From an uncultured Spirochaetaceae bacterium (lineage in GTDB: Bacteria > Spirochaetota > Spirochaetia > Sphaerochaetales > Sphaerochaetaceae): 6,820 nucleotides of DNA. Shown here piece by piece: positions 1 through 6,390 of the stretch. The stretch is from NCBI GenBank assembly GCA_947630635.1, contig CANRIJ010000080.1:1-6820 (forward strand). Direction: 5' to 3'. The position numbers and the translations under genes are program-made. Numbering within the stretch: position 1 is the stretch's first letter; each line of letters starts with the position of its first letter. Below the pieces are notes generated by a model, which saw only the letters and a list, made by a program, of their open reading frames with translations, was not told the origin of the DNA and searched no databases.

Positions 1-1
1 C

Positions 2-409
2 CTCGTCTCTGATTTTGCATCTGCTCTTGCCTTTATAAAGGAAAAGGAGGATGGCTTTTCTTCTGTTGTAGAGCAGGGCGGAGCAAACTTCTCAGGGGGC
101 CAGAAGCAAAGACTCTCGATTGCAAGGTCCTTGTTGAAAAAGCCCAAGATCCTGATCTTGGATGACTCTACATCAGCAGTCGATACTGCAACTGATAAGA
201 GCATCAGAGAGGCACTCAATACAAAGGTGAAGGGGATGACGAAGATCATAATCTCGCAGCGTATCTCCTCAATAGAGGATGCTTCTCAGATAGTAATCAT
301 GAATAAGGGCGAGATTGAGGATGTGGGAACTCATGAGGAGCTCTTAGAGCGCAATGAGGGCTACAAGGACCTTTTTTATACGCAGACAAGGGGGTCGGAG
401 AATGGGTAA
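2..409 (+). CDS. ABC exporter half-transporter, degenerate-site subunit (C-terminal part of the ATPase domain; 5' end outside window)
   Basis: The frame is open from base 2 and gives the last 135 residues of a fused permease-ATPase exporter; the membrane domain and Walker A lie upstream of the window. Visible in order are the ABC signature SGGQ (residues 31-34), Walker B ILILDD (50-55), the D-loop SAVD (58-61) and the H-loop SQRIS (85-89). Two catalytic positions are non-canonical: the Glu after Walker B is Asp55 and the switch His is Gln86. This combination is typical of the degenerate-site partner of heterodimeric exporters such as Thermotoga TM287/288 and the BmrCD/LmrCD types. The gene ends inside the start of the next ABC gene, so the two are translationally coupled and should form one inner-membrane heterodimer. 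The substrate cannot be read from the sequence; drug, lipid or peptide export are all possible. Confidence 0.93.
   Translation, partial: LVSDFASALAFIKEKEDGFSSVVEQGGANFSGGQKQRLSIARSLLKKPKILILDDSTSAVDTATDKSIREALNTKVKGMTKIIISQRISSIEDASQIVIMNKGEIEDVGTHEELLERNEGYKDLFYTQTRGSENG
389..394 (+). promoter_or_regulatory. Ribosome binding site of the second ABC gene
   Basis: AGGGGG lies 7 nt before the ATG at 402 and inside the end of the upstream ABC gene. It fixes the start at 402 rather than the in-frame ATG at 354, whose 16 extra residues (MRATRTFFIRRQGGRR) are the upstream gene's 3' end read in another frame. Confidence 0.7.
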
Positions 410-2381
410 ATTCAGGCCTGGGGTAAAGGCAAAGCACCCTATAAAGACTCTCATGCGTGTCTTAAAAGACGTCTTTGGAAAGAAGAAGGCGCTTCTCTTC
501 TTCATATTCATATGTATAGTTGTCGTTGCCTTTGCAACTGTATACTCGGCGAATTTCATAGGCGACTTCATAGATAACTTTGTAGAGCCGCTAATTGGCG
601 TTGAGAGCCCAGATTGGATGCCTGCGATTATAAGCCTTGTGAAGTTTGGAGCGGTGATTTTGCTATCCATCGTCTTCAATTTCCTGATGAGCTTTATTAT
701 GGTCACTGTTGCTCAGGGCTCTATATACAATATCAGAATCGGCATGTTCAGGCACTTGGAAAGGCTTCCGCTCTCATTCTTTGACAGGCATAGCCATGGC
801 TCATTGATGTCGCGCTTCACCAATGATACAGATACTCTCAATCAGCTTATCTCCAATGGTCTCGTGCAGCTGATGCAGGCCTTTATAACGGTCATCATGG
901 TCTTTGTGTCAATGTGGGCCAACTCGTGGCCTCTGACACTTATCGTTGTCCTCTTCATTGGAGTTCTCTTCTTGGCAGTTAAGCTTGTGGGAAAGAAGTC
1001 AGGCGCATACTTTTCCGCTCAGCAGAAGGACCTTGGAGAGGTAAATGGCTTTATAGAGGAGATGATCAATGGACAGAGGGTTGTAAAGGTCTTCTGCCAC
1101 GAAGAGGCTGCCAAGAAGGACTTTGACAGGCTAAATGAAAAGCTAAGACGTTCAATGGGGAAGGCAAATGCATGGGCAAACTCCATGGGACCGCTGACAA
1201 ATAACATCGGAAACATACAATATGTCGTGCTTGTTCTAATCGGAGCATGGATTTCCATTCATACTGGCGGTATCTACTCAATTGGGCTTCTTGCGGCCTT
1301 TCTGCAGCTCTCAAGATCCTTTTCCAATAACCTTGGACAGATGTCCAATCAGCTCAATACGGTTCTTATTGCCCTTGCAGGTGCTGAGCGAATCTATGAG
1401 CTGGACGCTGAGAGAGTAGAGACAGACGATGGGAAGGTGACTCTTGTAAACCTCGATGAAGAGGGTGAGAAGACTGATAGGGTCACAGGAAGATGGGGTT
1501 GGAGAGTCCATGAGAACATTGAAATGCATAAGGCGCACTCTGTTAAGAGAGCAATCTCTCCAGAGCTTCCAGAGAAGCCGGAGAGAATCAGGGATGAGGC
1601 ATGGCGAGTTCCTGAGGATGGCGGTGAGAGATTTGCCTATGTTCCTCTAAAAGGCGAGGTGATAATGAAGAATGTCGACTTTGGCTACTATCCAGATAGA
1701 ATAGTTCTTCATGATATATCCCTATATGCAACACCCGGTCAGAAGATTGCCTTTGTCGGCTCGACGGGAGCTGGAAAGACCACTATCACAAATCTTCTAA
1801 ATAGGTTCTACAACATCCAAAAGGGCGTAATTACCTTCGATGGCATAGATATTATGGACATAAAGCTCGATGATTTAAGGCACTCCCTGGGCATGGTCCT
1901 TCAGGATACCAATCTCTTTTCGGGAACAATCAAGGAGAATATAAAGTTCGGAAAGCTTGATGCTACGGATGAGGAGGTTGTAAATGCCGCAAAGCTCTCA
2001 AACGCAGATGACTTTATAAGAATGATGCCCGATGGCTATGATACATACATAACAAACAATGGAGAGGGGCTATCACAGGGACAGAGACAGCTAATTTCTA
2101 TTGCCAGGGCGGCAATCGGCAATCCACCGGTACTTATAATGGATGAGGCAACGAGCTCAATAGATACCCATACAGAGGCACTTGTCCAGTCTGGAATGGA
2201 CCGCTTAATGGAGGGGAGAACGGTCTTTGTAATAGCCCATAGGCTCTCTACGGTCAGAAATAGCGATGCAATAATGGTCTTGGATCACGGAAGAATCATA
2301 GAGAGGGGAAATCACGAGGATCTAATTAAGGCCAGGGGCGTTTACTACCAGCTCTATACCGGTGCATTCGAGCTTGACTGA
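402..2381 (+). CDS. ABC exporter half-transporter, canonical-site subunit (permease fused to ATPase)
   Basis: This 659-residue protein is the second half of a heterodimeric type IV ABC exporter in the cytoplasmic membrane. Hydrophobic segments suggest six membrane helices at about 29-50, 74-104, 153-173, 175-197, 270-288 and 291-306. The ATPase domain starts near 418, with Walker A GSTGAGKT (453-460), Q-loop Gln501, signature LSQGQ (557-561), Walker B VLIMDE with catalytic Glu582, D-loop SSID (585-588) and switch His613. LSQGQ replaces LSGGQ, which would complete the degenerate site formed with the upstream partner, while this subunit's own Walker B and His serve the competent site. The protein is about 60 residues longer than the usual ~600 because of a charged linker insert (about 340-418) between membrane and ATPase domains. 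Its ATG overlaps the upstream stop by 8 bp (ATGGGTAA). The substrate is unknown. Confidence 0.95.
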   Translation: MGKFRPGVKAKHPIKTLMRVLKDVFGKKKALLFFIFICIVVVAFATVYSANFIGDFIDNFVEPLIGVESPDWMPAIISLVKFGAVILLSIVFNFLMSFIMVTVAQGSIYNIRIGMFRHLERLPLSFFDRHSHGSLMSRFTNDTDTLNQLISNGLVQLMQAFITVIMVFVSMWANSWPLTLIVVLFIGVLFLAVKLVGKKSGAYFSAQQKDLGEVNGFIEEMINGQRVVKVFCHEEAAKKDFDRLNEKLRRSMGKANAWANSMGPLTNNIGNIQYVVLVLIGAWISIHTGGIYSIGLLAAFLQLSRSFSNNLGQMSNQLNTVLIALAGAERIYELDAERVETDDGKVTLVNLDEEGEKTDRVTGRWGWRVHENIEMHKAHSVKRAISPELPEKPERIRDEAWRVPEDGGERFAYVPLKGEVIMKNVDFGYYPDRIVLHDISLYATPGQKIAFVGSTGAGKTTITNLLNRFYNIQKGVITFDGIDIMDIKLDDLRHSLGMVLQDTNLFSGTIKENIKFGKLDATDEEVVNAAKLSNADDFIRMMPDGYDTYITNNGEGLSQGQRQLISIARAAIGNPPVLIMDEATSSIDTHTEALVQSGMDRLMEGRTVFVIAHRLSTVRNSDAIMVLDHGRIIERGNHEDLIKARGVYYQLYTGAFELD

Positions 2382-2437
2382 TTGAGATCTGATAAAACTC
2401 AAGGCTTTGTCTTAATAGATTTAGCATAGGTTTGATC

Positions 2438-2473
2438 AAAAAAAAGGACTGCTGAGGTGCTTGGCAGTCCTTT
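2438..2473 (-). terminator. Rho-independent terminator after the lipoprotein phosphatase gene
   Basis: Read on the minus strand, a 10-bp perfect stem (AAAGGACTGC with GCAGTCCTTT; GC-rich core 2446-2452 and 2464-2470) with an 11-nt loop is followed by a run of eight T (2445-2438). It begins 17 bases after the minus-strand stop codon at 2491. On the plus strand the same hairpin is followed only by TTT, so it may also stop the convergent ABC operon (stop at 2381), but less efficiently. The rest of the 109-bp gap shows no gene. Confidence 0.92.
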
Positions 2474-2490
2474 ATGCATTTCCCTTTATA

Positions 2491-3609
2491 TTACTTTGAC
2501 GTAATGTTCTTGACGATGTTCTCTACCTGAGCCTGGGTAAGTCCTACGCTATTTACAAGGTAGTTATTGGCAACGTTTACCAGCTCGCTGTCAGTCGGGG
2601 TCTTTCCTCCATTGAGGTTTGCCAAGAACTGAACGATGATTTTTCCGATTGCATTATACTGCTCAGTGTCTTTCTCGACTCCGTTGTAGTTCATGTAGCT
2701 TGTCATATAGTCCTCGACAATCTCATCGACTGTGGATCCAGTCAGTGCCTCGAGAAGTGCTACGACCATTCCAGCTCTGTCCTTTCCCTCGTTGCAGTGA
2801 ATGTAGACTGGAGTCTCGGCATTTGCTAGGAAGGCAAGACCGTTCTTTAAGCCCTCTGTGAACTCAGGTGCGAAGAAGTCGATTCCAAGGTTTAGAAATA
2901 CCATATTTCCACTCTCGTAGATCTTCTTGTAGTTTGGAGCCTCGTCCATATGTGACAGCGCGCTCTCCTCGCTATCTGCAAGGTTGATTACAGAGACGAT
3001 ATTTGCGCTCTTTATAAGCTCATCTGCATAGGGGGCTCTACTATCTCCATATACTGGATTGCACCCTCTGAAGATGATCCCCTCTGGTATATTTCCTTGG
3101 GATACGCTTCTGAAGTTGGCAAAGACCTCATCTGATGAGTAGTCTTCTCTGTTTTCGCTTTTAACGAGGTGGCGGATCATGTACTCATCTTTGTAGCCGC
3201 CCTTGTCCTTCATTGAGACTGTCACAGGAGTTCCCTCGGTGGCTCCAGTCTCTCCAGCTAGGTTTCCATGGTTAATGGCAAGCTCAATGACATCATCGGT
3301 ATCTGTGATGTAGAGTCTCATGACATAGTTGCCGTTGTCTACATCTGAATAGCTTGTGCCAACTGGCATATCCATTACGCTGTCGCCGATTGCAACTATT
3401 GCAATATCTCCTGGCTCATAGCCTGAGTTCATTGCGTCACTTGCCGAAATCGAGGCGTAGATATTGCCATACTTTGATATTGAGGATACTTCGCCATTTA
3501 GCTCTGGGTAGCTGACAGGTGCTACACTCTCTGCCTTCTTTGTGCTCTGGCATGAGAAGAAGAGAAGAGACGCGATTAAGAGGATTGATAGGTATTTGAG
3601 TTTTTTCAT
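2491..3609 (-). CDS. Lipoprotein with SAM-hydroxide-adenosyltransferase-like domain and CX5R tyrosine/dual-specificity phosphatase domain
   Basis: The 372-residue product begins with a lipoprotein signal: basic MKKLK, a hydrophobic stretch and LFFS|C, with the acylated residue Cys20. The relaxed lipobox (Phe at -3 and -2) is of the spirochaete kind. Residues about 40-135 resemble the C-terminal barrel of SAM hydroxide adenosyltransferases (DUF62): KYGNI (46-50), a TSYSDVDNG stretch (85-93) and ELAINHGNLA (109-118). Residues about 160-330 form a protein tyrosine/dual-specificity phosphatase of the Y_phosphatase3 kind: FRGCNP (180-185), Asp244 as a possible general acid, and the P-loop HCNEGKDRAG (271-280) with nucleophile Cys272 and Arg278. 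The catalytic residues are intact, so activity is likely, acting outside the cytoplasmic membrane; the substrate is unknown. The ATG has a good GGAGG (3620-3616) 6 nt upstream. It starts 13 bp after thrC, so the two are cotranscribed. The phosphatase call is firm; the N-terminal domain call is from motif resemblance. Confidence 0.88.
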   Translation of the reverse strand: MKKLKYLSILLIASLLFFSCQSTKKAESVAPVSYPELNGEVSSISKYGNIYASISASDAMNSGYEPGDIAIVAIGDSVMDMPVGTSYSDVDNGNYVMRLYITDTDDVIELAINHGNLAGETGATEGTPVTVSMKDKGGYKDEYMIRHLVKSENREDYSSDEVFANFRSVSQGNIPEGIIFRGCNPVYGDSRAPYADELIKSANIVSVINLADSEESALSHMDEAPNYKKIYESGNMVFLNLGIDFFAPEFTEGLKNGLAFLANAETPVYIHCNEGKDRAGMVVALLEALTGSTVDEIVEDYMTSYMNYNGVEKDTEQYNAIGKIIVQFLANLNGGKTPTDSELVNVANNYLVNSVGLTQAQVENIVKNITSK

Positions 3610-3622
3610 TGGTAACCTCCAC

Positions 3623-4810
3623 TTAGATTCTATTTGGATTTAGGCTCTTATTAAAGCTTTCCATATCCTTAAAGCCTGTTCCAGTTATTAGGACTACTAT
3701 GGTTTTGTCATTGCCAAACTCCCTTTTGATTCTCTCAAGGTCCTTTTTCAGGGCAGCATAGGAGGTTGCTGCAGCAGGCTCAGCGAGGACGCCAGAGAGC
3801 TCCCCGAGCTCTTTCTGGGATGAGAATATCTCCTCGTCCTTGACCCTTGTTGACCACCCATTTGCCTCTTTGATGAGTTTGACTGCGATCCTTCCGGCCG
3901 CGGGAAGGCCAACGCTTATGCTGTCTGCCCTGGTTGTAGGCTTGATAGGGGAGTAGTCTCCTCTCTCAAGAGCGTTTGATATCGCAGCTGAGCGCTCGCT
4001 CTGGGCGCATATGACGCGAGGAAGGCGCTCTATGAGGCCTGCATCTCTCAGGTCCTTGAAGCCCTTTATAACGCCGCTTATGATGCATCCATCCCCAACT
4101 GGTACGTAGACAATATCTGGTGCCTTTCTTCCAAGCTCCTCAAAGAGCTCAATAGAGACTGACTTCTTTCCCTCGATTGTTATGGGGTTATAGGCAGTAT
4201 TTCTGTTTATTCCGCCATGCTCTTTTGTATAGGCGATGGACATTCTAAATGCGTCATCGTAGCTTCCATCTACTTCTTTGACCTCAGCTCCATATATGTA
4301 TGACTGCATCAGCTTGCTCTTTGGAGCGCTCTTTGGCACAAAGAGCACTATCTTAACTCCAAAGGCAGCTCCGATCGCACTCATGGCAGCTCCTGCATTT
4401 CCAGTTGATGCAAGGACGATTTTCTCTTCATTCATGCTCTTTGCCTGAACAAGAGCCATGAAGGAGGCCCTGTCTTTGAAGGAGCCTGATATAAGCTGGC
4501 TATCGAGCTTTAGATAGAGGTTTTCAAGTCCAAGCCTCTCTCTGAGTCTCATAGGCGCCATAAGAGGGGTATTTCCAACGGGATAGGCCCTCTCTAGGCT
4601 CTCATCATACTCATATGGTGAGAAGTCCTTAGCACTTACATGCTCTTTTTTCCCTGCCTCTTTGAGAGCCTCATCGCTGAGCCTTATCTCGAGAACGCCC
4701 CTGTCAAATTCTCTTTCGCTGTTTTTCTTCTCGCACTCCGGGCAGTGGTACATGACCCTATCTCCAGAGTACTCTCTGCCGCAGTCTGAGCATACGTATT
4801 TGAATCTCAT
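3623..4810 (-). CDS. thrC: Threonine synthase with N-terminal zinc ribbon
   Basis: This 395-residue fold-type II PLP enzyme converts O-phospho-L-homoserine to threonine and phosphate, the last step of threonine synthesis in the cytoplasm. A zinc ribbon at the N-terminus has four cysteines (Cys7, Cys10, Cys23, Cys26), as in the shorter archaeal/actinobacterial-type threonine synthases. The PLP Schiff-base lysine is Lys112 in GSFKDRAS, followed by ASTGNAG (134-140), the phosphate-binding loop PVGDGCIISG (237-246), EPAAA (344-348) and the family's C-terminal ITGTGFKD (375-382). Length and motifs are complete. The ATG at 4810 is preceded by CGGAG (4820-4816) at 5 nt. A terminator hairpin sits immediately upstream of that RBS, and the phosphatase gene follows after 13 bp. 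No other threonine pathway genes are in the window. A related PLP lyase is possible, but the SFKDR and TGTGFKD motifs make ThrC much the best call. Confidence 0.93.
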   Translation of the reverse strand: MRFKYVCSDCGREYSGDRVMYHCPECEKKNSEREFDRGVLEIRLSDEALKEAGKKEHVSAKDFSPYEYDESLERAYPVGNTPLMAPMRLRERLGLENLYLKLDSQLISGSFKDRASFMALVQAKSMNEEKIVLASTGNAGAAMSAIGAAFGVKIVLFVPKSAPKSKLMQSYIYGAEVKEVDGSYDDAFRMSIAYTKEHGGINRNTAYNPITIEGKKSVSIELFEELGRKAPDIVYVPVGDGCIISGVIKGFKDLRDAGLIERLPRVICAQSERSAAISNALERGDYSPIKPTTRADSISVGLPAAGRIAVKLIKEANGWSTRVKDEEIFSSQKELGELSGVLAEPAAATSYAALKKDLERIKREFGNDKTIVVLITGTGFKDMESFNKSLNPNRI

Positions 4811-4822
4811 ATAAACTCCGCT

Positions 4823-4846
4823 AAAAAAGGGGCGATTGCCCCTTTT
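4823..4846 (-). terminator. Terminator or attenuator hairpin between the PLP-enzyme gene and thrC
   Basis: On the minus strand, AAAAGGGGC and GCCCCTTTT form a perfect 9-bp stem with a 4-nt loop (AATC), and the T run extends to six (4828-4823). It starts one base after the stop of the PLP gene (TAG, 4850-4848) and ends two bases before the thrC RBS (4820-4816). It looks like an efficient intrinsic terminator. Since no promoter fits between it and thrC, it may work as a partial terminator setting thrC expression. The plus-strand version has only TTTT after the stem and no plus-strand gene to terminate. Confidence 0.88.
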
Positions 4847-4847
4847 G

Positions 4848-6311
4848 CTATTTTTCTACCATCTGATTGAATTCATCGATAAGAGAATCGATTTTATCCA
4901 TGCACTTTGGAATCTCTTTCCAGTAGTTCTCGTCATACCACTGTCTATTGAGCTCCTCATAGGTCTTGCCCTGCTGCTCAACCCATGTGTAGTACTTGAG
5001 ATTGTGTATTCTGAGTCTTTCGTAGTAGGTGAGCTCGAGTGCATTTGCAATGCTCTGATGCATAAGGGCTCCGCTATGGACTCTTGCAGCCTCTATCTGG
5101 CTGAACTTGCCCTGCTCATCCTCAAGCTCCTTCAGTCTTGATGTATACATTGAGGATGAGTCTGTAAGGACGGTGAATACCACGTCATTTTCGTTCATCT
5201 CATAGTACTTTGCCATCTTGATGGCAGAGAGCATATTGCCGATTCCGGAGATGCCGAATAGAGAGAGATTCTCGATGTCCTTGTCCTTCACTCCTATCGA
5301 TGAAAGATACTCATGTCCCTCTTTTTCATTGAAGAGCCTGAAGATGTCCATGCAGTCCTGGTCATCGATTGCAAGAATCATATCTGTGTTTCTCACATTG
5401 TGAATCCATGGTACGTGCTTATCTCCAATTCCCTCGATTCTGTGGGCTCCGAATCCGTTTCTCAAGAGCGTAGGACACTGAAGGGCCTCTCCAGCTCCGA
5501 TCTTGATATTCGGAAATACATCCTTTAGGTGGTCTCCGGCTGCAAGGGTGCCCCCAGATCCGGTTGAGGAGGCATAGGCCTTGATATGGTCTTTGTCTAC
5601 TCCCTCATTCTCGAGAGCCTCAATTATTGCAGAGCCAGTTACCTCATAGTGCCAGAGATAGTTCTCGAACTGCTCGAACTGGTTGAAGATGACGATGTGC
5701 TTTCCTCTCTCTCTATCCAGTTCGTGGCACTTGTCGAAGATCTCCTTGACATTTGACTCGCATCCAGGGGTTGCGATGATCTCTCCAGCTACGCTCTTGA
5801 GCCAATTGAATCTCTCCTGGGACATATTCTCTGGAAGTATTGCGATGCTCTTGCATCCCAAGAGTGCGCTATTATAAGCCCCGCCTCTGCAGTAGTTTCC
5901 AGTTGATGGCCAAACTGCAACCTGCTCGACTGCATCGAAGTTTCCGGTAACCAGTGCCGGTGCAAGGCAGGAGTAGGTGGCTCCTACTTTATGCACTCCG
6001 CATGGAAACCACTTTCCCGCCAGTGCGAAGATTCTTGCCTTGGTTCCGGTGATCTCCCTTGGAATCTCAATATAGTTGACCTTTGAGAAGAGTCCGCCCT
6101 TCTCTTTAGGCTCGTTGTGCCAGTTGATTCTATATAGATTGATTGGGTTTACGTCCCAAAGTCCTACATTCTTGAGCTGGTCAAGAACATCCTTTTTTAT
6201 GAGTTTGGGATTGATCATCTCTCTGAATGTCGGGAGCTTGATATTCTTCTCTTTGCACCTTGCGGCATTCTTCTTTATGATCTCCGGGTGTTTTTCCAAA
6301 TTGATAAGCAT
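4848..6311 (-). CDS. Fold-type II PLP-dependent enzyme of unknown substrate (cysteine synthase/threonine dehydratase superfamily)
   Basis: The 487-residue protein has the PLP-binding features of the tryptophan synthase beta superfamily. Lys108 in GVHKVGAT is the likely Schiff-base lysine, WPSTGNYCRGG (134-144) corresponds to the substrate-loop STGN motif, and SSTGSGGTLAAG (248-259) is the glycine-rich phosphate-binding loop. ISGIGNM (354-360) and LTDSSSMYTSR (382-392) belong to the core's C-terminal half. It is well over 100 residues longer than typical cysteine synthases (~310), with about 85 N-terminal residues before the core and about 95 charged, aromatic C-terminal residues (from ~393). 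It resembles proteins annotated only as 'PLP-dependent protein beta subunit' in spirochaetes, fusobacteria and clostridia. A lyase or beta-replacement reaction on an amino acid is plausible, but the substrate is not visible. The start at 6311 is supported by GGAGG (6321-6317) 5 nt upstream and by a promoter pair. It ends in a terminator. Confidence 0.9.
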   Translation of the reverse strand: MLINLEKHPEIIKKNAARCKEKNIKLPTFREMINPKLIKKDVLDQLKNVGLWDVNPINLYRINWHNEPKEKGGLFSKVNYIEIPREITGTKARIFALAGKWFPCGVHKVGATYSCLAPALVTGNFDAVEQVAVWPSTGNYCRGGAYNSALLGCKSIAILPENMSQERFNWLKSVAGEIIATPGCESNVKEIFDKCHELDRERGKHIVIFNQFEQFENYLWHYEVTGSAIIEALENEGVDKDHIKAYASSTGSGGTLAAGDHLKDVFPNIKIGAGEALQCPTLLRNGFGAHRIEGIGDKHVPWIHNVRNTDMILAIDDQDCMDIFRLFNEKEGHEYLSSIGVKDKDIENLSLFGISGIGNMLSAIKMAKYYEMNENDVVFTVLTDSSSMYTSRLKELEDEQGKFSQIEAARVHSGALMHQSIANALELTYYERLRIHNLKYYTWVEQQGKTYEELNRQWYDENYWKEIPKCMDKIDSLIDEFNQMVEK

Positions 6312-6341
6312 CTGATCCTCCGTTTCTATTTCATTTTAACT

Positions 6342-6370
6342 ACTATATTATCTTAACTGATAAATTCCAA
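6342..6370 (-). promoter_or_regulatory. Sigma-70-type promoter for the PLP-enzyme gene
   Basis: On the minus strand, TTGGAA (6370-6365, 4 of 6 matches to the -35 consensus) and TATAGT (6347-6342, 5 of 6 to the -10) are 17 bp apart. The AT-rich 79-bp gap between the two coding regions gives a predicted leader of about 25 nt ending in the RBS at 6321-6317. The leader is too short for a riboswitch, and no clear operator palindrome is visible. Confidence 0.6.
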
Positions 6371-6390
6371 TTGCATGTTGCAGACTGTTG

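Noticed and set aside
354..401. Upstream ATG giving a 675-residue version of the second ABC protein
   Set aside because: The extra residues lie inside the end of the preceding ABC gene, are Arg-rich and unlike an exporter N-terminus, and the ATG at 402 has a well-spaced AGGGGG.
344..706. Minus-strand 120-residue ORF
   Set aside because: It is antisense to the ABC exporter genes and has no family resemblance or plausible RBS.
4836..5141. Plus-strand 101-residue hydrophobic ORF (starts MPLLLFFYHLIEF)
   Set aside because: It is antisense to the C-terminus of the PLP enzyme and starts within its terminator; it has no RBS, and its hydrophobicity follows from the opposite strand's charged codons.
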